Counted from the stretch's first letter, positions 7,015 to 16,446 are shown. The stretch: DNA of 64,000 nucleotides from Lachnospiraceae bacterium (GCA_021205755.1 JAJPWX010000042.1:1-64000), one strand, 5' to 3'. Numbers and translations are program-made. The notes: generated by a model from the letters alone, not told the origin.

Positions 7015-8316
7015 TCAGGTTTCATTTTCCAGGACGGCTTCCTCTGCGGATGAGACCGTTTCCGCTTCAGGATCTTCTGTCTCTTCTTCCGCAGCAGCGG
7101 TGGATTCCGCCTCCAATTCATCCGCTTCTTCATCTGTTAGGAGAATCTGTTCATAAGCCTCTGTCGTAATGTCTGCCGAATTGTAGAGCACTTTGGCGGC
7201 CTCGGTTTCATACAGGCTCCATACAAGGTAGGAGCGGCCCCACTCTTCTTCGAATTCTTCGCTGGTGTCATAGCCATAATAGGATGCGTATTCTTCCAGA
7301 TAAGCGACATAGTCGGTACCGGAGAGCTCGATCTCATTTTCTTCGCAGATATAGCTGATCAGTAGGCGCCGCTGCGCAAGCGTCTGTACTTCGGCATCCA
7401 GATCGTCTTCTGTCATATCAAATACAGCCAGAATTTCTTCCTCGTCTGTGGAATCTATGAAGGACGCGTAATCATTGAGCGTCTCCTCACGGCAGGCATC
7501 GTATAACTCGTCCGGAATCTCAGATATCTCGCAGCTCGCCAGGGTCTGGGTGAGCAGTTCATCCAGGACATCCGCATAGCTCTGCTCCTCGTAATCTTCC
7601 TCCAGAGATTCGCGGAGAGCCGCTTCGAATTCTTCGGTTGTGGAGTACTCGGTGTTCTCCGCAACCCAGTCATTATCGTATTCTGGCAGAGTGATCTCGC
7701 AGACAGAGGAGATCTCGACTTCGAAATGGACGGTCTCTCCGGCCCAGTCTTCTTCAATCAGGGTCTCGTCCGCGGCATCGTCTTCATAGGTGATATCAAA
7801 CGTCACAGTCTCACCCGCCGCTGCTCCGACGAGAGCTGTGTCAAAATCTTCGCCATAATCTGCTTCGCCCAGGGTAAAGTAGGTGTTTTCTGTATACGAG
7901 CTGTCGGAGTCTTCTACGGAACAGGAAAGCTCGACATAGACCAGGTCGCCCATCTCTGCCGCGCGGTCAACATCTGTCTCCTCACTCATCTGGGCGAGAA
8001 GCGAATCAATCTGCTCCTGCACCATCTCGTCCGTAATCTCATATGTATACTGGGTGACTTCCAGACGTTCCAGGCCGTCGGTGGTGATATAATCTGCGGC
8101 GTTTTCCAGCAGATAGTCTGACGGTACGACGGAGGAAAGAGAAGCTTCGGTCTGCGCTTCGGTAGTAGCTTCTGTCTCTGTCACAGTGGAATCCGATCCG
8201 GAAGAACTGCTTCCGGAAGAACTGCTTCCGGAAGAACCGGTATCACTGCTGCCGCATGCGGAAAGAAGCAGCGCTGCGGACAGTCCAAGCAATGGGTAGA
8301 GTATTTTTTTCTTCAT
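7015..8316 (-). CDS. Trigger-factor-like peptidyl-prolyl isomerase lipoprotein
   Basis: This encodes 433 residues. A lipoprotein signal ends in LLLSACGSS, so the mature protein is anchored outside the membrane. A Ser/Gly-rich linker follows, then an FKBP-type segment (about 95-200) and a long acidic helical region matching the trigger factor C-terminus. The ribosome-binding N-domain of true trigger factor is missing, as expected for a surface version. It probably assists folding of exported proteins. The ATG at 8316 has AAAGGAAGG upstream; the longer frame to 8574 includes promoter sequence. The C-terminus is unusually Glu/Asp-rich. Confidence 0.88.
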   Translation of the reverse strand: MKKKILYPLLGLSAALLLSACGSSDTGSSGSSSSGSSSSGSDSTVTETEATTEAQTEASLSSVVPSDYLLENAADYITTDGLERLEVTQYTYEITDEMVQEQIDSLLAQMSEETDVDRAAEMGDLVYVELSCSVEDSDSSYTENTYFTLGEADYGEDFDTALVGAAAGETVTFDITYEDDAADETLIEEDWAGETVHFEVEISSVCEITLPEYDNDWVAENTEYSTTEEFEAALRESLEEDYEEQSYADVLDELLTQTLASCEISEIPDELYDACREETLNDYASFIDSTDEEEILAVFDMTEDDLDAEVQTLAQRRLLISYICEENEIELSGTDYVAYLEEYASYYGYDTSEEFEEEWGRSYLVWSLYETEAAKVLYNSADITTEAYEQILLTDEEADELEAESTAAAEEETEDPEAETVSSAEEAVLENET

Positions 8317-8572
8317 ATTTATATATGCCTTCCTTTCTAAATCACTGTAATGCCCCTGAAAGAACGATTCGATAGCTGATAGAGTCTGTTTTCGTGTTCT
8401 GTCTGCAGAAAAAATCTGAGACAGTAATGACTTTAATATAACATCGAAAACCGGGAAAGTAAATGCATTTTCTATGGGAATCACAGTTTTTTCACTTTTG
8501 TCTTTTCTTAAAATCCGGCTTGTGATATGATGATGCCAGGTAACATGAGAATGAAAGACAAAAGGAGACGCC

Positions 8573-9907
8573 ATGACAGCAATTGAGATTCCACCGAAAG
8601 CGGAGAGGATTCTTCGGGTTTTACATGAAAATGGATATGAGGCGTATGTGGTGGGAGGCTGTGTGCGTGATTCCCTGCTGGGGCGAAAGCCAGAGGATTG
8701 GGATATTACGACGTCAGCCTCGCCGGCACAGGTAAAGCAGCTGTTTCCGCGGACAATTGATACCGGGATTCAGCACGGAACCGTGACTGTGATGGACGAT
8801 AAAGAGGGGTTTGAGGTGACGACCTACCGGATCGACGGCGCCTATGAGGATGGGCGGCATCCGAAGCAGGTTACCTTTACCTCGAGGCTGGAAGAAGATT
8901 TGAAACGACGTGATTTTACGATTAACGCGATGGCGTTTTCGCCGGAGTCCGGCCTGGTGGATCTCTTTGGCGGGCTGCGGGATCTGCGTGCGGGAGTGAT
9001 TCAGTGTGTGGGAAATCCGGCCGAGCGGTTTGGAGAGGACGCCCTGCGCATGATGCGGGCGGTGCGCCTGGCTGCGCAGCTTGGCTTTACGGTGTCGGAT
9101 GGTGCGAGGGGCGCGATGCGTGAGCTTTCCCCTACCCTGGCAAAGGTGAGCGCGGAGCGGATCCAGGCAGAGCTGGTTAAAATGGTGACCGCGCCGAAGC
9201 CGCATTTTCTCCGGCTGGCTTATGAGTGCGGACTTACAGCCGTGTTTATGCCGGAGTTTGACCGGATTATGATGCAGCGGCAGCATAATCCGCACCACGC
9301 GTACACGACAGGAGAACACACGCTGGTTGCCATGCAGAATATTGCAGCGAACAAGGTGCTGCGGCTGACCATGCTGTTTCATGACATGGGGAAGCCGGAG
9401 GTATTTGAGACGGACGAGCAGGGGATTGACCATTTTCACGGGCATGCGGCGCACAGCGAGGTCATTGCGCGAAAGATCATGCGGCGCCTGAAATTTGACA
9501 ATGAGACGACGGACAAGGTCTGCATTCTGGTGCGCAATCATTCCCGGTATCCGAAGCTGAATGCCTTTGATGTGAGACGGACGGCCTATGAGATTGGCGG
9601 ACCGGAGCTGTTTGAGCAGTTTTTGCAGGTGAAGCGCTCGGATGTTCTGGCACAGCATCCGGATGTGATTGAACAGAAGCTGGATTATTTAAAAGAAGTG
9701 GAACACATCTGGCTGGATGTGAAGCTGCACGGGGACTGCCTGTCGATGAAAGAGCTGGCGATTTCCGGGAGTGATCTGCTCGCCGACGGAAGAAAGCCGG
9801 GACCGGCGCTCGGCACCCTGCTGCGGGAGCTGCTTTATGATGTGCTGGAATTTCCGGAGCACAATAATAAGGGCTATCTTCTGGCGCGCAGCCATGAGCT
9901 GGGATGA
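8573..9907 (+). CDS. cca: CCA tRNA nucleotidyltransferase with HD domain
   Basis: This encodes 444 residues. The class II nucleotidyltransferase head has GGCVRD (28-33) and the metal-binding pair D42/D44 in EDWDI; RRDFTINAMA and the RNA-binding helices follow. A C-terminal HD phosphohydrolase domain carries H270-D271 in FHDMGKPE. It adds or repairs the 3' CCA of tRNA, which is essential here because both tRNA genes in the window lack an encoded CCA. AAAGGAG precedes the start. It is divergent from the trigger-factor-like gene. Confidence 0.95.
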   Translation: MTAIEIPPKAERILRVLHENGYEAYVVGGCVRDSLLGRKPEDWDITTSASPAQVKQLFPRTIDTGIQHGTVTVMDDKEGFEVTTYRIDGAYEDGRHPKQVTFTSRLEEDLKRRDFTINAMAFSPESGLVDLFGGLRDLRAGVIQCVGNPAERFGEDALRMMRAVRLAAQLGFTVSDGARGAMRELSPTLAKVSAERIQAELVKMVTAPKPHFLRLAYECGLTAVFMPEFDRIMMQRQHNPHHAYTTGEHTLVAMQNIAANKVLRLTMLFHDMGKPEVFETDEQGIDHFHGHAAHSEVIARKIMRRLKFDNETTDKVCILVRNHSRYPKLNAFDVRRTAYEIGGPELFEQFLQVKRSDVLAQHPDVIEQKLDYLKEVEHIWLDVKLHGDCLSMKELAISGSDLLADGRKPGPALGTLLRELLYDVLEFPEHNNKGYLLARSHELG

Positions 9908-9986
9908 CAGAAGTGCTCTTAAATGAACCGCACAATCCGCCTTTACAGGGAGTGGTGAGGCGAAAAACACTGCATGAGGAATTATT

Positions 9987-10961
9987 ATGAAAAAGACATC
10001 ATTGCGGAATCCGCTGCTTCTGCTTCTGACAGCTGCGATCTGGGGCGCCGCGTTTGTGGCACAGAGCGTTGGTATGGATTATGTAGAGCCATTTACATTT
10101 AATTTTGCGAGGAGCATTATCGGCGGAATTGTGCTGCTGCCGTGTATTGCGTTTCTGGACGGGCAAAAAAGCCGGGAGAGCGTGAGTTTCACGCAGAAGA
10201 GAAAGAAAGACGAACTGCCGGGCAAAGAAGAACAGACGAATTGCGCTGAACCGGAAGGAGACCAGAACAAAGACCGCCGCATCCTTGCACTTGGCGGCGT
10301 TTGCTGCGGCGCGGCGCTTTTTGTGGCGAGCTCTCTGCAGCAGATCGGGATTCAGTATACGTCGGTGGGCAAGGCCGGGTTTATTACGGCTATGTATATC
10401 ATTCTGGTGCCGGTTTTTGGTATTTTTCTAAAGAAAAAAGTAGGTACGAAGATCTGGCTTTGCGTCCTTCTCGCGGTGGCGGGACTTTATCTGCTCTGCA
10501 TGACGGAAGGGTTTACGATCAGCAGCAGCGATTTGCTGATGCTGTTGTGCGCCGCCGCTTTTGCAGTACATATTCTGGTGATTGATCATTTTTCTCCGCT
10601 GACAGACGGTGTGCGTCTGTCCTGCATTCAGTTTTTTGTCTGCGGATTGCTCTCCGGTGTAGGGATGCTTCTTTTTGAAACGCCGTCTCTTCACTCGGTC
10701 CTGCAGGCATGGCTCCCGATTGGTTATGCGGGCGTTCTTTCCTGCGGTGTGGCTTATACACTTCAGATTGTGGCGCAGAAAGGGATGGATCCGACGGTCG
10801 CTTCTCTGATTTTGAGTCTGGAGTCTGTGTTCTCTGTGCTGTTTGGCTGGCTGCTGCTCGGACAGAGCCTGATGCCAAGAGAACTATTGGGCTGCGCGCT
10901 GATGTTCGCGGCAATCATTCTTGCACAGCTGCCGGGAAAAAGGGAAAGTAAATTGGAATAG
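9987..10961 (+). CDS. EamA/DMT family transporter (first of two)
   Basis: This encodes 324 residues with about ten hydrophobic segments in two EamA halves. WGAAFVAQSVGMDYVEPFTFNFAR opens the first half and LILSLESVFSVLFGWLLLGQ closes the second. These inner-membrane carriers usually export amino acids or other small metabolites; the substrate cannot be told from sequence. A Lys/Glu-rich cytoplasmic loop of about 35 residues (60-95) is unusual. GAGG precedes the ATG. The next gene is a second, divergent EamA protein. Confidence 0.9.
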   Translation: MKKTSLRNPLLLLLTAAIWGAAFVAQSVGMDYVEPFTFNFARSIIGGIVLLPCIAFLDGQKSRESVSFTQKRKKDELPGKEEQTNCAEPEGDQNKDRRILALGGVCCGAALFVASSLQQIGIQYTSVGKAGFITAMYIILVPVFGIFLKKKVGTKIWLCVLLAVAGLYLLCMTEGFTISSSDLLMLLCAAAFAVHILVIDHFSPLTDGVRLSCIQFFVCGLLSGVGMLLFETPSLHSVLQAWLPIGYAGVLSCGVAYTLQIVAQKGMDPTVASLILSLESVFSVLFGWLLLGQSLMPRELLGCALMFAAIILAQLPGKRESKLE

Positions 10962-10963
10962 TG

Positions 10964-10993
10964 GTAACTGTGAAGACATAGAACGGTTACGAG
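10964..10993. repeat. GTAAC...GTTACGAG short inverted repeat
   Basis: GTAAC (10964-10968) and GTTAC (10986-10990) frame a 17-base centre, followed by GAGCAATGAAATGAC. The same layout and trailing sequence occur at 54504-54545 before lacZ. Confidence 0.4.
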
Positions 10994-11033
10994 CAATGAA
11001 ATGACAACAGAGGAAGGCAACGGGGAGAGGAAA

Positions 11034-11954
11034 ATGGATTCGAAAAAGACAAGGATTACGGGAATATTGTGCGCGCTGACCGGCGGGATCTTGTGGGGGA
11101 TTTCCGGCGTGTGCGGGCAGTTTTTATTTCAGCATAAGGGCGTGACGGCGAGCTGGCTGGTGCCGATCCGGCTGACAAGTGCCGGGGTTCTGCTGCTGCT
11201 GTATTTCCTGGTTCGGGATCATCAAAAGGCACTGTCGGTCTGGAAGGAACGCCGCAACACGACAGATATCCTGGTTTACGCAATTGCGGGCATGATGCTT
11301 TGCCAGTATTCTTATTTTCAGACAATTGAGTGGTCCAATGCCGGGACGGCGACGGTCATTCAGTATCTCGGACCGGCGATGACTGTCATTTATGTGTGCG
11401 TTTCCGAACGGCAGAGGCCGAAGCGAAAAGAGATACTCGCTGTACTTCTGGCTCTTAGCGGTATTTTTCTGATTGCGACGCACGGCCGACCTGGTACGCT
11501 CGCCCTTTCTCAGAAGGCACTGGGCATGGGACTGCTCTCAGCGGTGGCGCTTGTGATTTATACAGTAAAGCCGAGAAGGTTGCTTACGCAGTTTCCGGCG
11601 CCCCTGATTCTGGCCTGGGGAATGCTGATCGGCGGGATTGTGCTGATGGCGCTGATGCGGCCGTGGCGTCATATGCCTCAGCTGGATGCGCAGCTGATCG
11701 GTGTGCTGCTTGTTATCATCATTTTGGGCACGATGACCAGCTTTTCCCTTTATCTGCATAGCGTAAAGCTGATTGGACCGGTGCAGGCCGGGCTGTTTGC
11801 CTGCGTGGAGCCGGTGGCGGCCACGGTGTTGTCTGTCGTGTGTATGAAGGAGAGCTTTGTCGCGATGGACCTGCTGGGATTTGTACTGATTGTGGCGACG
11901 GTATTTGTCCTGGCGGTGCCGGAAAAGAGAGGGGTATGGATAGAAAAGTCATAA
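11034..11954 (+). CDS. EamA/DMT family transporter (second of two)
   Basis: This encodes 306 residues with ten predicted membrane helices in two EamA repeats; typical motifs are GGILWGISGVCGQFLF and GLFACVEPVAATVLS. The start at 11034 is chosen for the GGGGAGAGG before it; an upstream ATG at 11001 falls in repeat sequence without a site. The 3' end overlaps the radical SAM gene by 19 bases, so the two are probably co-transcribed. Substrate unknown. Confidence 0.9.
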   Translation: MDSKKTRITGILCALTGGILWGISGVCGQFLFQHKGVTASWLVPIRLTSAGVLLLLYFLVRDHQKALSVWKERRNTTDILVYAIAGMMLCQYSYFQTIEWSNAGTATVIQYLGPAMTVIYVCVSERQRPKRKEILAVLLALSGIFLIATHGRPGTLALSQKALGMGLLSAVALVIYTVKPRRLLTQFPAPLILAWGMLIGGIVLMALMRPWRHMPQLDAQLIGVLLVIIILGTMTSFSLYLHSVKLIGPVQAGLFACVEPVAATVLSVVCMKESFVAMDLLGFVLIVATVFVLAVPEKRGVWIEKS

Positions 11955-13075
11955 CAAAAAGCTGCACTCTTTGTCCGCGCGCCTGCGGAGCAAATCGTGA
12001 GGAAGGGCAAAAGGGGCGCTGTCATGTGGATGCGCAGATTCGTGTCGCGCGCGCTGCGCTGCATTTTTGGGAGGAGCCGTGTATTTCCGGGTCGGAAGAT
12101 ACTTCTCATATTACGGAAGAAAGCATGCCTTCCCTTTGTTTGATGGCAGGACGAGCCGTTTGTGAAAAATCGCCGCGCGAAGGATGTACCAATGGAAAGA
12201 GAGGCTCCGGTGCAGTATTCTTTTCCGGCTGTCCTCTGGGCTGTGTGTTCTGCCAGAATCGCGCGATTTCACGGGGCGAGGCTGGGACTGTGATTTCGGT
12301 GGAGCGGCTCGCAGATATTTTTTTGGAGCTGCAGGGGCAGGGCGCATATAACATCAATCTCGTGACGGCCGGGCATTACGCGCCGCAGGTCTGTGAGGCA
12401 CTGCGTCTGGCAAAACAAAACGGGCTGATTCTGCCGGTTGTCTGGAACAGCAGCGGCTATGAGACCGTTGAGACGCTGCGGCTGCTGGAGGGGCTGGTAA
12501 ATGTTTATCTGCCGGATTTCAAATACCTCGACCCGCAGCTGGCAAGGCGTTACTCCCACGCAGAGGACTACCCGAAGGTTGCGAAGCGGGCGCTCTGTGA
12601 GATGGTGCGTCAGCAGCCGGTTCCGCGGTTTGATGAAGAAGGAATGATGACGGCCGGCGTCCTTGTGCGGCATCTGCTGCTTCCGGGGCATGTCAGAGAA
12701 GCAAAGCAGGTGGTATCCTATCTGTGGGAAACCTATGGAAATCAGATTTATATCAGCCTGATGAACCAGTATACGCCGCCCGGACAATCGTTCCACAGTG
12801 AGAACGCGGCGGTTACAGGCTACGTCAAAGATACGGCATCGCTGGAGAATGTGGACTATTGCAGGAAGAAAGTTACACTGGAACGCTCATCGGCATGGGA
12901 TATTTCGGAGATTGATCCGCTTCTGGCGCGCCGCGTGACAAAGCGGGAGTATGAGCGCCTTTTGGATTATGCTGCACAGCTCGGCATAGAGCAGGGATTT
13001 TACCAGGAGGGCGGAACTGCTGCCGAGAGCTTCATTCCGGCTTTTGACGGCACCGGAGTGTGTTCTGGGCAATAG
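11936..13075 (+). CDS. PflX-like radical SAM protein
   Basis: This encodes 379 residues. An N-terminal Cys cluster CTLCPRACGANR resembles a zinc or iron-sulfur site, followed by the radical SAM triad in GCPLGCVFCQN (CxxxCxxC), which binds a 4Fe-4S cluster. The architecture is that of PflX and AmmeMemoRadiSam-related proteins, paralogues of pyruvate formate-lyase activase with unsettled substrates. No glycyl-radical enzyme lies nearby. The start at 11936 lies inside the end of the previous gene. Confidence 0.88.
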   Translation: MDRKVITKSCTLCPRACGANREEGQKGRCHVDAQIRVARAALHFWEEPCISGSEDTSHITEESMPSLCLMAGRAVCEKSPREGCTNGKRGSGAVFFSGCPLGCVFCQNRAISRGEAGTVISVERLADIFLELQGQGAYNINLVTAGHYAPQVCEALRLAKQNGLILPVVWNSSGYETVETLRLLEGLVNVYLPDFKYLDPQLARRYSHAEDYPKVAKRALCEMVRQQPVPRFDEEGMMTAGVLVRHLLLPGHVREAKQVVSYLWETYGNQIYISLMNQYTPPGQSFHSENAAVTGYVKDTASLENVDYCRKKVTLERSSAWDISEIDPLLARRVTKREYERLLDYAAQLGIEQGFYQEGGTAAESFIPAFDGTGVCSGQ

Positions 13076-13104
13076 CAATGGATGGGAGCTCCTCTGATTT
13101 ATGA

Positions 13105-13134
13105 TTGACATTTTACTTTGAAAGACAGTATACT
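13105..13134 (+). promoter_or_regulatory. Sigma-A promoter before the 13.3-kb membrane protein gene
   Basis: TTGACA (13105-13110), an 18-base spacer and TATACT (13129-13134). The transcript would start within a few bases of the repeat at 13146-13233, which would then form its leader. Confidence 0.75.
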
Positions 13135-13145
13135 TAATGATACAA

Positions 13146-13233
13146 GGGCGCTGGACATCCAGAGAATGTCTGTTTGGTGCTGACCGGAGTGGTCACAGAG
13201 ATGCGGGAGCACGAAGTGCGGAGAAATCCGCAG
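13146..13233. repeat. Dispersed multi-hairpin element, copy 1
   Basis: This 88-base segment aligns almost end to end with 23857-23942. Shared blocks include GGGCGCTGGA, TCCAG, GCTGACCG/GCCGACCG and GAGCACGAAGTGCG-AGAAATCCGCAG. Internal palindromes such as GCACGAAGTGC would fold. Both copies lie in the leader of a transport-related gene. Confidence 0.75.
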
Positions 13234-13343
13234 CGCTAGAACCATAATACGCCTGTAGGATGGGAAAAGAGTCAGAGTGAGGATTCTGGAATATCTGGAA
13301 CGACCGTGTGGGAAATCATTTCAGAAAGGGGATTTGATTTTTC

Positions 13344-14138
13344 ATGGCAGAATTACATAATCATACGGAAAATGCGGATAAATTTCAAAGCGCGTTGGGA
13401 GATGACGCCTATATTTATCAGCATCATGAGCAGAAGACCGGCAAAGAACAGATGGCCGGGCTGCACGGGAAAAATAAATGGGAGTTTTTTAAAGAATATT
13501 ACGCGAAAACGGTGCTGGCCGTCACAGTGATCGCCGCGGTGTGTATCTATTTTGTCTATAATTATGTGACGACCAATGAATATGCGCTGAACATCCTGGC
13601 GGTGAATGCCTACAGTGATGGGAACGAGGAGTTTGAAGAGGAATATCTGAATGATTTCCTGAAAAGAAATGGCATTGACACCACAAAATATGAGGCAAGT
13701 GTAAATCGCTCCATCACGGTGGATGCCAATTCCTCTGATTCACTGAGCGCGACCAGTGTTGAGACGATTTACACCCTGTTTGCGGCGCAGGAGGTTGATC
13801 TGTTTTTTGCGGACAATGATTATTTCCAGTCAATGGCGATGATGGATTATGTCAACAATCTCGAGGATTATCTGACGGAAGAGGAGATTGCCGCCCTGGA
13901 TGAGGATTCGCTCGTCTATGTTACAGTGAATGAGGATGAGGACGGAGAGCCGATGGAAGGCTCGAATGCGGGTAAGACCATTCTTGCCGGTATTCGCCTG
14001 TCGCAGGACGAGGGCTGGCTGGGCGAGATGGACTGGTACCCGGAAGGCATTGATGTGATTGTCGGTATTTCCGGATCAGTGAAGCATGAAGAGCTGGCGC
14101 TCAGCCTTCTGAGAGAGATTCTAGCGTATGAGGAGTAG
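13344..14138 (+). CDS. Single-pass membrane protein of unknown function
   Basis: This encodes 264 residues. A charged cytoplasmic N-terminus of about 50 residues precedes one membrane helix (LAVTVIAAVCIYFVYNYV, about 57-74); the rest should be extracytoplasmic and is acidic. No family is recognised. AAAGGGG lies 12 bases before the ATG. It precedes a LacI-type regulator by 30 bases, so it is probably part of the carbohydrate locus and might sense or assist uptake. Confidence 0.75.
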   Translation: MAELHNHTENADKFQSALGDDAYIYQHHEQKTGKEQMAGLHGKNKWEFFKEYYAKTVLAVTVIAAVCIYFVYNYVTTNEYALNILAVNAYSDGNEEFEEEYLNDFLKRNGIDTTKYEASVNRSITVDANSSDSLSATSVETIYTLFAAQEVDLFFADNDYFQSMAMMDYVNNLEDYLTEEEIAALDEDSLVYVTVNEDEDGEPMEGSNAGKTILAGIRLSQDEGWLGEMDWYPEGIDVIVGISGSVKHEELALSLLREILAYEE

Positions 14139-14168
14139 GAATCTGTAATGGAATGAGGAGGGGATGAC

Positions 14169-15209
14169 ATGCCGAAATCAGTAAAGCTTTCCGATATTGC
14201 CGCGCGTGTTGGCGTCAGTACGGTGACCGTGTCAAAAGCGCTCTCCGATAAGAAAGGCGTCAGCCCGCAGATGCGTGCGAAAATCAAGGCAATTGCGGAA
14301 GAGATGGGTTATCAGAGCCTGTCCGCGGCAAAAAAACAGAGCCGGATGCGCAGCTATATGTTCGGGATACTGATTGCGGAGCATTTTCTCGGAAAATATG
14401 ATTCCTTTTACTGGCAGATGTACCAGGATGTGACGACCCAGGCGGTGGCCGAGGGCTGTTTCACTCTTCTTGAGCTGGTTTCCGCGGAGGCGGAGACCCG
14501 TCAGATACTTCCCAAGCTTTCGGTGGAAAAGAGGGTGAACGGGATTATCATCATCGGTGAGCTGAAAAGCGGTTATCTGAAAAAGCTGAAAGCGGAGTGT
14601 GAGGTGCCGATTCTTTACCTGGATTTTTATGATAATACGGCAGACTGCGACGCGGTGATTTCGAATGGCTATCATGGTACCTATGCGCTGACGAATCTTT
14701 TGCTGGAGCTGGGACATCGCCGCATTGCGTTTGTGGGAAATCTGCTTGCCACACAGAGTATTACAGACCGGTATTTTGGCTATCAGCATGCGCTGCTGGA
14801 ACATGGCGTTGTTATGCAGCCGGACTGGCTGATCGGGGATCGTGACCCGGCGACTGGTATGTCTGATGAGATGCAGATGCAGCGCTTGCCGGAGCAGATG
14901 CCGACAGCTTTTGTGTGTAACTGCGACCTGACGGCGGCCAATATGATTCGTATTCTGGAGGAACGCGGGCTGGAGGTTCCGAGAGACGTCTCCGTTGTCG
15001 GCTTTGACAATTTTATGTACCCATGGCTTTGCCGGACCAGGATTACGACCTTTGAGCCGAATACCCGCGCAATGGTCACGATGGCGCTGGAGAAGATGAT
15101 TCAGAAAATTGAGGACGCACAGTACCGGCCGGGAATTTTTACGGTTGACGGACAGCTGGTTTATGGGGAGAGTGCAGCTCGCATACCGCTGCCGGAGCGC
15201 TTTTCTTAA
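14169..15209 (+). CDS. LacI family transcriptional regulator
   Basis: This encodes 346 residues. The N-terminal helix-turn-helix is KLSDIAARVGVSTVTVSKAL followed by the hinge helix; a periplasmic-binding-protein-like sensor domain fills residues 60-340 (VISNGYHGTYALTNLLLELGHRRIAFVG). It probably represses a sugar locus until a ligand binds. GAGGAGGGG precedes the ATG. Its 3' end overlaps the convergent AraC-type gene by 71 bases. The likely target is the transporter at 16.4-20 kb. Confidence 0.93.
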   Translation: MPKSVKLSDIAARVGVSTVTVSKALSDKKGVSPQMRAKIKAIAEEMGYQSLSAAKKQSRMRSYMFGILIAEHFLGKYDSFYWQMYQDVTTQAVAEGCFTLLELVSAEAETRQILPKLSVEKRVNGIIIIGELKSGYLKKLKAECEVPILYLDFYDNTADCDAVISNGYHGTYALTNLLLELGHRRIAFVGNLLATQSITDRYFGYQHALLEHGVVMQPDWLIGDRDPATGMSDEMQMQRLPEQMPTAFVCNCDLTAANMIRILEERGLEVPRDVSVVGFDNFMYPWLCRTRITTFEPNTRAMVTMALEKMIQKIEDAQYRPGIFTVDGQLVYGESAARIPLPERFS

Positions 15210-16059
15210 AACGCATGGGGGTAAGCCCTGTGCGTTTTTTGAATAGATTGATAAAATGGTTTGTGTTCTCGATTCCGACTGCATTCCCTACCTCATACAC
15301 CCGCATATTGGTTGTAATCAGCAGATCCTTTGCGGCCTCAATGCGGCGGGCGTTCAGATATTGCAGCGGAGGCATACCGTAGCACCGGGAAAATTCGCGG
15401 CAAAGCCGGTCGCGGTGGATGGAATAGCGCATTTCAAAGTCCTCCAGACGGAAGGCTGCCTGATAGGAGGTGTCGAACGTGTGCTTCATTTCAGAGATAT
15501 AGTCCGGGATGTCTTTGCGCGCGCGGTCGTCGGAAAGAGTAAAGGCACAGATTTCGGATAAAATGCTGACGATCCATTTGGACGCTGCAACGGCGGAGGC
15601 CGTGGAGCGGACTGGGAGTAGCTCAAGAAGCTGTGTCACGTAATATTCCATGTCGGAAGCCGTCGGAAAAGAGAGCGGAGGGAGCATCTTTTGACCGATG
15701 GCATGATAGTAAGGGAGTACTTCCCCAGAACGCAGGAAAAAAAGTGCACAGTCCATGCCGCCGGGGGCGATGCGCACCTGAAAAGGGATATCATGCTCAA
15801 GCAGCAGCAGATTTCGCTCCTGTAAGAAAAAAGTGCCGTCCGGGTGGGAAAGTGTGCCGCTGCCGGAAAAGACAAAGATCAGTAGAAAACAGGGCAGCCC
15901 GTTTACATGCATCTGCCAGGTAGATGCTGGATGGAATCTTCCTCCATAGTAAAGGCCGGGCATATGATCTTCCAGATGCCAGTTTTCCAGCGCAAATTGC
16001 TCCTGGAACTGCGTGGAGCTGATAAACGATTCGAATTGTGTACATTCTTGTTCGGTCAT
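15139..16059 (-). CDS. AraC family transcriptional regulator
   Basis: This encodes 306 residues: an N-terminal cupin-like sensing domain with LLIFVFSGSGTLSHPDGTFFL, and a C-terminal pair of helix-turn-helix motifs in which NAVGIENTNHFINLFKKRTG-L-TPMRF is the second. It is divergent from the Tat-signal binding protein gene, whose promoter it probably activates. The last 23 codons are antisense to the end of the LacI gene, a notable tail-to-tail overlap. Confidence 0.92.
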   Translation of the reverse strand: MTEQECTQFESFISSTQFQEQFALENWHLEDHMPGLYYGGRFHPASTWQMHVNGLPCFLLIFVFSGSGTLSHPDGTFFLQERNLLLLEHDIPFQVRIAPGGMDCALFFLRSGEVLPYYHAIGQKMLPPLSFPTASDMEYYVTQLLELLPVRSTASAVAASKWIVSILSEICAFTLSDDRARKDIPDYISEMKHTFDTSYQAAFRLEDFEMRYSIHRDRLCREFSRCYGMPPLQYLNARRIEAAKDLLITTNMRVYEVGNAVGIENTNHFINLFKKRTGLTPMRFKKSAPAAVCELHSPHKPAVRQP

Positions 16060-16446
16060 GTTGTGTATCTCTCTTTGGGAATTTTTGAAAAATATAGCAG
16101 ATTATTTTTCTTTTTACAACCGTTTTATTCGGTTGTTTCCGGGAATAGCAGGTGAAAAAGTTATTTTAACAGACTAAATTAAGTAAAAAAGATTAATTTA
16201 GTTTTTTAAAGGCGGAAACGTAGGGCATTATTCCCAAATTGGAAGATGAAAAATTGTAAATAACATATAAAATGACGTAAAACACAAAAATGAATGATAA
16301 AAAAACAGAAATGAATGATGTATGAAAGGAAAAAAAATCTATAATGTATCTATGGACTGTGCAAAGCCTGTGAAAAATGACTGTTTTCAGACTGCGAAAG
16401 GCTGTGCACAGAAGACAACGCTTTCATGAAAAGGAGGATAATTATC
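16060..16446. other. Divergent regulatory region (AraC-type gene / binding protein)
   Basis: This AT-rich gap holds two inverted repeats: ACAACCG...CGGTTGT (16116-16136) and ACTAAATTAA...TTAATTTAGT followed by a T-run (16173-16208). TATAAT at 16340-16345 is a good -10 without a convincing -35, which would fit activator control. AGACAACGCTTTCA (16413-16426) matches 12 of 14 positions of the CcpA cre consensus, and lies just before the ribosome site. Confidence 0.45.

Noticed and set aside
8714-9658. 314-codon open frame on the minus strand
   Set aside because: It is antisense to the well-supported cca gene, and the translation is Arg/His/Leu-rich without any family.
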